Positions 46,304 through 55,307 of a stretch of DNA of 64,000 bases are shown here, piece after piece. Every line of letters begins with the position of its first letter. Positions within the stretch are counted from its first letter, which is position 1. The notes beneath the pieces are model-generated. The model saw only the letters and a program-made list of their open reading frames with translations, did not search any database and was not told the DNA's origin. Origin of the DNA: Fragilaria crotonensis (lineage: Eukaryota > Bacillariophyta > Fragilariophyceae > Fragilariales > Fragilariaceae); assembly GCA_022925895.1 (NCBI GenBank), contig JAKSYS010000060.1, positions 62,001 through 126,000 on the forward strand, written 5' to 3'. A program made the position numbers and the translations under genes.

Positions 46304-48321
46304 CGTCGGCTAGCATCGTCTGCCATGGCGTTCACGGGACCCGGGATATAGTTGTGCCGCGCGACATAACGGTGTGCGCGCTGGTGCAGTGCATTGAAAC
46401 GGAGGAGGTGCGAACGTGCGGCGACAGAGGTGGCGGACCCTGTTGTGGACCAAGCAACTGCTGCGCGATTGTCACTTGCAATCCACATAGTGCGTTCCCG
46501 CACGTCCCGAGTCGCAGCGAGGATGTCTTTATGTGCAATGATAGCTGCGAGCTCCAGGTCTGAGATGGATATGGACCCCCGTGGTTGCTGGGCGGTAACC
46601 AAGGCATTGCCAATGTGTGGCGGAAAACGCTGTCGCCAAACAACAGGAGGCGCGGTGGGGTCAAGCATGTCAAACCAAACGCCGCCCATCCCTGCTTGAC
46701 AGGCATCGCATGCACCAACGTCTGAAGGCGAGGTCGGGACGAGTTCGTGAAGACGCGTGGGTCGGTCGTGCACCGAGGCCACGAGCGCGAGAAAATCGCG
46801 CGCCAGGTCATGGATGCGCTGGGTGATGCGTACTCGGTGTCGATCCGTGTGCGCGAGTGCTTCCTGAAGCACCGAAAACAGACCCCTGGTCCCGGGAAGC
46901 GCTGGGGACATGGACCGAAGCTCCCCCAAAACTTGGTGCCATTTGTGTACCGAGAGACGCTTGGCTGGTGGAAGTAGCCACGCGAGTACTTCCCGAATTC
47001 GTACCAACCTGTGTGCAGGGAGATGTAGGGTTAGGGCTGCGGAGTCGATATCCCACCCAAGGATGCGCTTGTAGGTGGCCCAGCACGCATCCCCCTTTAG
47101 CATCTTCTTGGTGGAAGCCGGTTCCTTGCGATAAACTGGATCCGCAGAGGTGAGAGGTCGCAGGACTTCGTCGATTGCTGACAAAGTGGCGCGCATCACC
47201 TTTTGTTGCTGTCGGTGCGTCTGCGCCATAAGAAGAAAATCGTCGACGTAAACGTCGACTTGTGCCACTGGTCGTCGCCCTCTGCCGCTGATTGTAGGCG
47301 GCATGGCGACCACGCTGCTGCTCTCCCGTGATATGCCGGCGTCGTCTGGAGGTGTAGCTGCGACTGCCTCCAGGCGGTGGGCCTCGTTGAGACGCGACTC
47401 GTTGCGCGTGGACAACATCACGTTGGCACGATCGCAAGCAGTTTCAGTGAGCACCGTGAAATACGGTGGCGATTCCACCCAGCCCATGGGCAGTGCAAGG
47501 GGAAACGCTATCAACGGTTTGCACCCTGGAGAAGTAGGTAGTATTACGCCTAATTTGGGAACATCCGCTATCTGAACCCATACTCGGTAAAAACCATCGG
47601 CCACATCTATCTTTGCCATGTAGACAGGGCCATACCTCGGATCCGCATGCACGAGTGTTGTAAGAACTCGTTGCAGTGCCTTGCCAAACTGCATGGCTTC
47701 GCGAGGTGCCCATTGAACCGTTTCGCTGTTTACACCTGAGAAAGTGTAGTCCACGATTAATCGTGGGCGTCGATCGCGTTGGGGGACGACACCCAAGGGC
47801 GAGACTCGCAAGCGCTGGAGGTCCGCCACTGCTTCGTACGGAAGAACCACCCAATAGCCTTGCTGACAAAACTCTAGCATTTCCTCAGCCACAAACTTGC
47901 GCTCGCTCTGCGATGATTTGTGAGGCCCTCGCTGTACAGCGGCGAGGCAACCCTTCCTGCTCCATGGTGCGGTTGACGTAGGTACACTCGCCCCGCGCCG
48001 CCCTAAGTGCTGCAACAGTCGTGCGGCCTTGTGTGGCAGCGCAACGACGTCGGCGGCGATGTTTGAACATCCCCGGACTTCCGTTATCGTTCGATGCCAC
48101 CCGTTTGTCCGAAGCCGCTCCGCATAGTGCTCCGCTAACTTACCGAGTGATTGCTCTGCCTCCGATGCTATTTCTGCAGCCTTCCGCTTGTTCGTCGTCC
48201 TTGTTTGTGTCCTCCGTGACGCTTCCTCCGCCGGCCGTGCTGCCCAGGGGGGGGCTTCGAGTAGCCAGGCTGCCTCGGGCTGTGTCTCGGCGACACGACC
48301 TGAGTCAACCTGGCCACCCCG
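45910..48321 (-). CDS. reverse transcriptase-RNase H of the retroelement, in frame with gag after a TGA
   Basis: The frame is open from just after the gag stop at 48322-48324 to 45910 (804 codons). No ATG lies near its start, and it is in the same frame as gag, so readthrough of the TGA would make a gag-pol protein. The reverse transcriptase has LRVSPLGVVPQ, RPRLIVDYTFSGVN, KIDVADGFYRVWV, FPLALPMGWVESPPYF and catalytic VDVYVDDFLL. The RNase H has CDACQAGMGGVW, ISDLELAAIIAH, SDNRAAVAW and ADDASRRW. The last 130 codons overlap the recombinase in another frame. The domain order RT-RH-YR matches Ngaro-like elements. Confidence 0.9.
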   Translation of the reverse strand, partial: RGGQVDSGRVAETQPEAAWLLEAPPWAARPAEEASRRTQTRTTNKRKAAEIASEAEQSLGKLAEHYAERLRTNGWHRTITEVRGCSNIAADVVALPHKAARLLQHLGRRGASVPTSTAPWSRKGCLAAVQRGPHKSSQSERKFVAEEMLEFCQQGYWVVLPYEAVADLQRLRVSPLGVVPQRDRRPRLIVDYTFSGVNSETVQWAPREAMQFGKALQRVLTTLVHADPRYGPVYMAKIDVADGFYRVWVQIADVPKLGVILPTSPGCKPLIAFPLALPMGWVESPPYFTVLTETACDRANVMLSTRNESRLNEAHRLEAVAATPPDDAGISRESSSVVAMPPTISGRGRRPVAQVDVYVDDFLLMAQTHRQQQKVMRATLSAIDEVLRPLTSADPVYRKEPASTKKMLKGDACWATYKRILGWDIDSAALTLHLPAHRLVRIREVLAWLLPPAKRLSVHKWHQVLGELRSMSPALPGTRGLFSVLQEALAHTDRHRVRITQRIHDLARDFLALVASVHDRPTRLHELVPTSPSDVGACDACQAGMGGVWFDMLDPTAPPVVWRQRFPPHIGNALVTAQQPRGSISISDLELAAIIAHKDILAATRDVRERTMWIASDNRAAVAWSTTGSATSVAARSHLLRFNALHQRAHRYVARHNYIPGPVNAMADDASRRWDLSDSALLTQFDTLYPQTTSWRMLTLAPATNATLIGALSNKRVPLESLVNDTPLLPPRGSSGRPSVPAWASIPSALPMQTPSLFCNSSPTAIAPEPLRPDVGPSELARWRMPYERWARRTPGWGPRTLV

Positions 48322-48324
48322 TCA
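48319..48324 (-). promoter_or_regulatory. candidate stop-codon readthrough site (TGA CGG) between gag and pol
   Basis: On the minus strand the gag frame ends GCT TGA CGG GGT and the same frame stays open for 804 more codons. UGA followed by CGG is a known readthrough-permissive context in several plant RNA viruses. A direct test was not possible, and any stem-loop just downstream was not modelled. Confidence 0.6.
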
Positions 48325-50520
48325 AGCGTGCGTCCCCGTGGCATTGGGCGCTGCGAGGTGTTCGCGCACGAAGGTGAGAAGCCGCGTACGTTCTCCCGGA
48401 GTGGCAAATGGTTGATGGGTGGCGCGCCGGCCGCAATTGGGGAAACAACCACCTTTTGTCCACCATGCCACACAAAACTCGTGTCCGGAATCATTGGTGG
48501 GAGGACGGTGCTCGCGAAGTATGGTGCGTGTCCCCCCAGCGCGTAAGGTGATGGCGGTAAAGTCGTTATCCGATATTGGGTTTGAGACGCGGGCCACGGC
48601 GGTGCGTGCGGTATCCCCGCTCAGAGACGACACACCGGTGCGATTGGATTGACCGCCGACCGTAGCGCCACTGGGCGAAGCACCGCTACCCATGCTGCTG
48701 GCCTGACCTGTCGTCATTGCAGCAGTTGGGCCTGACTGTGGAGCCGATTCCAGGTACTCGACTGGAAGATCCATCCAGTTTGTCGACTGGTGAAAGGTGC
48801 CTCGGCGCAACTCCTGTAGCATGGGGGCGAAGTTAGGGACTTCCACTCCGATCACGCTATCCACTACGTTTGTGGATATTTGTTGTAGGTACTCGTGCGC
48901 ATTAACCTGCACAGCGCGTACAATACGTGCGTGGTACGTGCGTGTTATGTTTTGGACTTGTGCCAATTCGCGATATCGGTCTGTGACGAATGGGGCGATG
49001 TTCTGCAGTCCGACGGCTGTGCTCCATAGTGCTTCCACGTATGGGTGTGTGGGCCCGACGCCTTGAAACAGGCACTGACACAAGACCGCATACCGGAAGA
49101 GTGTGACACATACCTCCGTGATGTCTTGGGGGAACTTGATCTTCTCACCTTCCCGTATCGTTCGGATGTCGGCGAGGCTTGCGTTCTGTTCTCCCTGGAC
49201 CAACTGGTTTGCCACAGCTGATGAATTAGTCACTTGGAGGTGATGAGCCTTACCGGCATACGCCACCAAAAAGGGCTGACAACCCGTGGAGAGGTCATCT
49301 GCACTGTGTCCAGGGAACTGGAATCCGACAATCATCTGCTTCAGGGCGGTCGTTACCACTGGCACATACAGCTCAGTTGACAACCCTCGCGCCATGCAGA
49401 CTTTTTGCATTTCTTGCGTGAGCAGTGTATGCTGCTCACTCTTGTGACAGTTTGAGAGACGTTGCCAGATGGGCGCAACGTCGTCGGGGCTGGCCACATT
49501 ACAGAAGCGAAGGAGGACCCGGTGCGTCTCCTTATAAGCGTCAACTATGGACTTCGTCTCTCGTGCTGGACGTCCTCGATCCTGCTGGTCGTCGCCACCC
49601 TCGCGCTGTTGTGTGAGGGCGCGCAACGCTCCGATCAACGTGGCCGTGGTTCCTGTGTTGCCCACACCTTCCGTCGCAGTCAGGGCCGGCAAGTCTGTTT
49701 GTACTTTCTGCGTGACGTACTGGTACACTTCCGGCGGCATGTGAAGTGGAACAAGTGGATGGTGCACACTCGGAAGTGCATTTTGTGCTCCTCCACCCCC
49801 CCGTGCTGTACACGCGGCTCGGAGCCACACTACGACGTCGTTGCAGCTCTCGATAGCGTCGTCCGCTCTTATGGCACCCACAATTTCTTGATAGGCTTGC
49901 TTTGCCGTGATCCTGCGACGATGTACAATCAAGGCAGCATATCGGCCCGGAAGCAACTGTGTGTTCCGGGGGCGAACTACTTCAGTTTCCGGGTCCAATT
50001 CAGTAAACGGTCCTAGTGGGGTTCGAGGATCCACCCAGGCCGGCAGCAAGGCTTCCATAGCGGCCACTGTGGGCACTCGAACTGGCGTATTTACCAGATG
50101 AAACATCGATGCCGGGGTTTCAACTGCCGGGTACTGATGGGGCAAGATGTCTCCCAACAGGCCCAATACCTTATCGTGGAAACCAGTTGGCTCATCGCCT
50201 GGCATGTCCATGAAGCGGAGTAGCCGATGCACAATGGATACCTCCGGAAGACCGTCTAGTCCGTTGATCATGCACAGGAATGCCATGGGCTGTCGGTCAC
50301 TCATGGCTACAGTCTGGTCGCGTAGCTGGATTGGTACGGGGATGACTCCTTCCCCTGCGAAACGATATCCCGCGAGGTATCCTGCGGTGCGATCCGGCGC
50401 CGGATTGTTCGCTGCGTCCGCGTACAGTTCGCGGTACGTGCGGGGCGCCTCCCGTATCGCTCCCGCGGGTGGAGGCGGTGCCGGCACCGCGACAGCTGCG
50501 GGTTGAATAGGATGGGCCAT
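48322..50520 (-). CDS. gag-like protein of the retroelement
   Basis: The ATG at 50520 opens 732 codons ending at the TGA 48322-48324. The N-terminus is Pro/Ala-rich (MAHPIQPAAVAVPAPPPPAG). The middle is helical with no recognised domain, consistent with a capsid-like protein. Near the C-terminus is a zinc-binding motif C-X8-C-X3-C-X5-H (HEFCVAWWTKGGC...), likely for RNA binding. It starts 45 bp inside repeat A1, so A1 should supply the promoter. Confidence 0.85.
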   Translation of the reverse strand: MAHPIQPAAVAVPAPPPPAGAIREAPRTYRELYADAANNPAPDRTAGYLAGYRFAGEGVIPVPIQLRDQTVAMSDRQPMAFLCMINGLDGLPEVSIVHRLLRFMDMPGDEPTGFHDKVLGLLGDILPHQYPAVETPASMFHLVNTPVRVPTVAAMEALLPAWVDPRTPLGPFTELDPETEVVRPRNTQLLPGRYAALIVHRRRITAKQAYQEIVGAIRADDAIESCNDVVVWLRAACTARGGGGAQNALPSVHHPLVPLHMPPEVYQYVTQKVQTDLPALTATEGVGNTGTTATLIGALRALTQQREGGDDQQDRGRPARETKSIVDAYKETHRVLLRFCNVASPDDVAPIWQRLSNCHKSEQHTLLTQEMQKVCMARGLSTELYVPVVTTALKQMIVGFQFPGHSADDLSTGCQPFLVAYAGKAHHLQVTNSSAVANQLVQGEQNASLADIRTIREGEKIKFPQDITEVCVTLFRYAVLCQCLFQGVGPTHPYVEALWSTAVGLQNIAPFVTDRYRELAQVQNITRTYHARIVRAVQVNAHEYLQQISTNVVDSVIGVEVPNFAPMLQELRRGTFHQSTNWMDLPVEYLESAPQSGPTAAMTTGQASSMGSGASPSGATVGGQSNRTGVSSLSGDTARTAVARVSNPISDNDFTAITLRAGGTRTILREHRPPTNDSGHEFCVAWWTKGGCFPNCGRRATHQPFATPGERTRLLTFVREHLAAPNATGTHA

Positions 50521-50564
50521 TGCTTAATACTGGGAGTGTTAAGTGGAGTGCACGTCCTTAACCT

Positions 50565-50869
50565 TTTAAAACTAAGCGAGCTATCGATAGCTCCACCGCA
50601 CTACTCGTGGCAACCTTGGACCAGGTTCCGCGAGTCTCGTGTGGCGTTCCTTGCTGCTGCGCCGACGTTCGACGCCGAGATTCAGCAACAATGAGAACGA
50701 TGCTTGCTAGCTCCTGTTCAATTACCTAGTAGTATTCTGGGTACTCGGTCCCTCGTAGTACGTCCACTCTAGTATTGCATTCTAGTCACGAATGCGCCGA
50801 AGAATCCAACAACGTAGGATTCGTGACGTATGTGCTGCAGACCTTCCGTTTTTTCACTGCCGCTGACGG
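50565..50869 (-). repeat. split direct repeat A1, 305 bp (5' terminus of the retroelement)
   Basis: Full-length match to A2 at 44559-44863. It is the 5' end of the element on the minus strand; host DNA starts at 50870. Confidence 0.93.
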
Positions 50870-53800
50870 TCGGAAAGCAGAGATGTACGTCTTGCCTCTT
50901 GCCACAGCCTACAAGGACAGTATGCATATGATACTTGTACCTGGTACAATACCAGGCACCATGACTGGAATGTCATATGTCATAAGTCATAAGTCATAAC
51001 GCTATGTAAGGGCACCCTAGGCAGTACGCATGATTCTCCCTTGTACTGGTATTGTGCCGGTCTCTATTATCTATGCATACCCACATAATGATACATACAA
51101 GGGGAAATAACAGTATCGCGTATTTTTCAGTCATTTTTCATAATAGTATTATGACCCCCTCTATCTACAACTCTACTCTTTACTATATCACAAATTTTTG
51201 TTTGACTCTATTACAATATCACACATACATTTGTGCCATTATTATTAAATCACGTTGTGAACATCATGTCAACAAAACAATAATCCGAACGAAGGCTATT
51301 GGGGAGTCGAGTGAACGTTACAGTAAAGACTGTACATACTAACACGCAACATTCGCCCCCCTTAAACCTAGCTGCGTCCTGCAAATCTTTCAATTCAGGA
51401 ACAAACCACCAGTGAGCCTTGTCACGAAAGTGAAAGTCCGATTCAAAGATTTGCACAATTGGTTAAACTGTTCTACAAGTCATGTCATGAACACCCATTG
51501 ACAAATTGACGTAGCAAAAACCATGCTGTCGTTGCTTCTGCTTTGGGGAAACCATCCTCAATAATGTTGTGGGAAACGGTGCAACAGCATGGGCTGTGCT
51601 GGATCGCGGGCTGCAATCACTGGCCTCATTGTTGACGCTGGGGGTACAAGCGCACTTGTATCCCACTGATCATGCACGTCGAAATAACGTGGATCGTGAG
51701 CTATTTGAATCAATGCATATAGCGTACTAGTAGTAGCTAGCTACTATCTACAGGCACCTTGTGCACTCCTCGGAACATTGTGCGCATTTGTTCCTGACAA
51801 CAATGCTTCAAGGAATTCATGCTAACAATACAATACCTGCTCCAAACTTTCCTAATCATGCATAGGCACCATCACTTTCTTAAAGGTTGTCTTGTCAAAA
51901 GTCATCATTAGTTCAACAGAAGGTAGTATCTCATCAATTTCAAGGATAGTTACTAAGGTTAAAGGAGCCTCTCATGTTTCTGATCAGAATGCGCAACCGT
52001 GAACATTGTGTCAAGATTTGCAAGGTGAAAAGACTGCATTCATGGAGTGAAGTAAAGATCTCCCCAAACTACCGGTAGTCATGACAATCTATAACATTAA
52101 CATAACAAACTGGGGAAGGACCCACAGGAAACCACAGGCCTTGAGCTCCAGCAAGTTCTGAGAATTTGAAGTAGCTTGTCACAAGCGCAAACTCCACCAC
52201 ACCAAATTGCAAGTGCAACCACCACCACTCCTGGCTGATGTATCATGACAGGCAGGTTGTGGCTGTTGCAGGTCGCTACTGGCTGGTGTCGGTTCGGCGG
52301 TTCCTTGTCACGAGCGCAAACTCCACCACCACACCAATTGCAAGTGCAACCACCACTCCTGGCTGATGTATGACAGGTAGTGGCTATAGCAGCATTGCAG
52401 CATTGCTACTGGCTGGTGTTGGTTCGGCGGTTCGTTAAAGATGATTGTCAGCTTGTCCTTGGCGACAACAGTGACACAATTACAACAGTGAACAACAACA
52501 ACACCGACGCGACAACAGTCAAGGAACAATGAGCAGCAGATACTATGAGCGGATCGATATTTTCAAACTAATATGTGGCAAGCGGGCCGGCATCAATTTT
52601 GGCAAACGTTCAAAGCAAGCAACACACATGTACATGCTGAGATTCAGTTTCGGATTCTGTTCCACCCCACTGAATTCAGTCTAAATACACTGAATTCAGT
52701 TTCCATTTCATAAATCCGATTTCTTTTGATCTCTTCATTTGCCTTGCTTATGCCTCAGTACACGTTTGAAGTCACATTCAAGTAGAATACAGGTTATCAA
52801 GATGCGCGTTTTTGGATCGGTAGTTGTTGAGATTTGAGATACGATCTTTTAAAGTTCCGCAAGTGAACGTGAATTTTCATCGTTAAAAAAAATATCATGC
52901 CGAAAAACAAACGGCTACACCATGGCGTCCGAGCGAAGATCTCGATCGTCAAGACGTTTCTCCACCCATGAGCGATGGATTGTCCGAAGTACCCAATGTA
53001 TCAATGATTGATGCATTGGGTGACCTTCATCTCATGAAGCACGATGAGAAAGGTGTCTGCAAATACGTGCAGGACTGTTTCACAACGCATCACAATGATT
53101 TTGATGACGGTCAAATCTACTCTTGCTGTGACCCAATTCTCAAGCTTCAACCAGGAAGGACCGCATGAATTCATGTCAAAAAGACCGTCACAAGACAATC
53201 TGGAAGGTGGGGATCATGTGGCTGTTGAGGCTGAAGAGCTTGAAAGCCGTAAAGTACTGCCTTTTCCAAAAACGAAATCTCAACATTTTGAGCACAACGT
53301 ATTGCTGCTGTTGACTACTATGAGACTGCTCCTGAAGCCTTACTGACCCCAAATGACAACATCACGAAGTGTCTTCAAATTCTTGGGGAAGCATACGCGT
53401 AGATGTGAGAAGAAAGTCAGGGTGAGCGAGGTGCAGCCCACTTTGGTAAGAACTGCGGGCTGAATGATCCGTGTCTGGTGCACTCTACCTTGCAAGACAT
53501 TGCTTTCTCACCAAATTTTGCAGACAACTAAACAAAAGCACTGCTGTAATTGTATTGCAGTTATAATTGAAATCTTTTGTATCATGCGAGGTGTTTCATT
53601 AATGTATTGGCACGCTTGTTGGTGATAACGGAAGGAGAGTTCCGAGGAGATTGTGTTGTGCAAGGACTTTCCTGACAACCATTCTGTTTCACTTCGATCC
53701 CCGTCGCCAAGTTGAAGACCTTTATAAGCTCAGAAACTCTTCAATCTCATCGGAAGATTTACATTGTGCAAAAGACTGGATGTTCATGTTGCTGCGTTAG

Positions 53801-54618
53801 GTTGTGATGGCGCTCGTGAACGTGAATGCAGGGCTTGTCGAGCATTTGTCTCAAGGCCTGGTGTCGCACTTAGACAATTTGAATTCAATTGCAAGCTTAA
53901 AGTATCAACAATCTGGAAATCAGTGTACATGAAAGCCAACACAGCAAGGTCAGCATGAGGTTTTGTTGGGGTAACGACACTAATTGTGGGGTGGAACGAC
54001 CCTCCCCATGCTGATACGTGGAGAGGACTCAACGTCGGATTTCATCTCCGATAGGCACGCACAACATCATTTGTCTACAAAAAAGATGCAAACCACTCCT
54101 GGAGTTGCACCATAGGTTGCTTTGTGTGCCCCATATGCATCGTATTCGCAATGCATCAGAAGTTAGAGGCTCGTGAGTGAGCAACGTAATTCAGTGAGAT
54201 TAAAATTTTCAATTTTTCTTCAACCTTTCAATTCCAATAACTTTTTTCCTGTTAGAGCCTTGACTTTTGTCCTTCTTTACAAAGTTGTAGTAGACGTAAT
54301 GATTGATTTAATTCTGCCTTTATGCGATCAGGAGAGCGGCAACAATTGAGATAGGGAAAGTAAACGAAGCACTGAATTCAGCGTTTAGGGTGAGATTTAA
54401 CCCGGTTTGAAAAAATTACATAGCCGATTTCCAGGATTCCTATTATGTCAAGATTACGAAATTAGAGTGTGTACGGAGTACGGACGGACGAGTCAAGACA
54501 AGCAAGTCTCGACTCTCGACGAACAAAAAAGTCAGAAGTATGTATGCATACAACGAGAAGCTCTCGATTCGTTGATCCGTCTTGCGCTACCATAGCATCT
54601 TTCGGAAGAGCACAACTC
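50870..54618. other. gene-poor interval with a small tandem repeat
   Basis: About 3.7 kb without a supported gene. There is a TCATAAGTCATAAG micro-repeat near 50976-51000 and AT-rich DNA at 51060-51260. Short frames at 52968-53346 could be remnants of a gene: two of them meet near 53150 and are coding-like, but they match nothing I recognise. Confidence 0.45.
52175..52433 (+). repeat. two-copy tandem repeat of about 130 bp
   Basis: Copy 1 52175-52303 and copy 2 52304-52433 begin CTTGTCAC(A/G)AGCGCAAACTCC and end GGTTCGGCGGTTC. They differ by small indels and are non-coding. Confidence 0.8.
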
Positions 54619-55260
54619 ATGGTTCTCTATCTCCTGTACATTAAGTCTGATCTCGAGGGAGTCAGGTACGTTTTCGTTGTAAGGAAGGTGGGCGTTAGTG
54701 TGTGTGTGTAGATTGGAGATGATAACTTCACAGAGATTTCTCATACTCAGCTGGTTCTGCACATCAGCTCGGTGTCGATTCGTCCCGATGCCAACATTTG
54801 CATCTCCGTCCGCAATCCCTTGTCTGATTATGAGGTTCGCGAGAAGGTAGCCTTCAACCTCCAAGAAACGGTAGAACAAGACGAAGGGTCCAGGGAACCA
54901 GATCATCATTTTGCGCTCTCATGGGAGGGCTCGAAGAAACGGTCGACGCTAATTGTGTTGGATGAAGCGGCGACAAAAACCGCGTTAAAGAAGAAGAAGT
55001 TTAAGGATCCTTTTTCTTATTTGTCCTACACATCGGACCACAACGGAGATTTCGCACCAGTCTTGGCCTTTGAATGTCGTGGACTGGAACCATATGCCTT
55101 TCACTGCTTAGGAGGTGATCAATTTTTCGTGGAGAGCGAAGGTGGAGTGAAATTTGAATCAGATGTGGACTTGAGTGATGGCGATTGGGCAGAGTACGAT
55201 GCAGAGAACGATGCTTCCGTATCGATCGATAAGTTCGAAACCAAGATTGAAGGTCTATGA
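54619..55260 (+). CDS. CZIB/DUF866 family protein, apparently without the zinc-binding CxxC motifs
   Basis: Model: exon 1 54619-54678 (MVLYLLYIKSDLEGV...), intron 72 bp (GTAAGG...CTCAG), exon 2 54751-55260; 189 residues. Family features are the N-terminal IKSDLEGV, the central LAFECRGLEPYAF and the C-terminal DGDWAEYDAENDASVSI, in the order of DUF866 (CXXC motif-containing zinc-binding protein). The two CxxC pairs that bind zinc in known members are not seen; the matching stretches read NICISVRNP and HHFALSWEG. The function of the family is poorly known. The junction is the least certain part: another donor (CAG|GTACGT at 54666) fits sequence but not frame. Confidence 0.72.
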
Positions 55261-55307
55261 ACATAATTCTTCACCTAACCTGATGAAGACCATCTAATGC
55301 TCCTCAG

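Larger units (their letters stand above)
44352..50869 (-). mobile_element. tyrosine-recombinase retrotransposon with split direct repeats (Ngaro/PAT-like)
   Basis: Read on the minus strand the element is: A1 (50869-50565, 305 bp), gag, RT-RNase H, tyrosine recombinase, B1 (45055-44863, 193 bp), A2 (44863-44559, 305 bp), B2 (44544-44352, 193 bp). The two A copies and the two B copies look identical by eye. This A1-ORFs-B1A2B2 order is the split-direct-repeat structure of Ngaro and PAT elements in the DIRS order, which integrate by a tyrosine recombinase and leave no target duplication. The identical repeats suggest a recent insertion. It lies only about 200 bp upstream of the start of protease 2, and in the same orientation. 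Confidence 0.93.
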
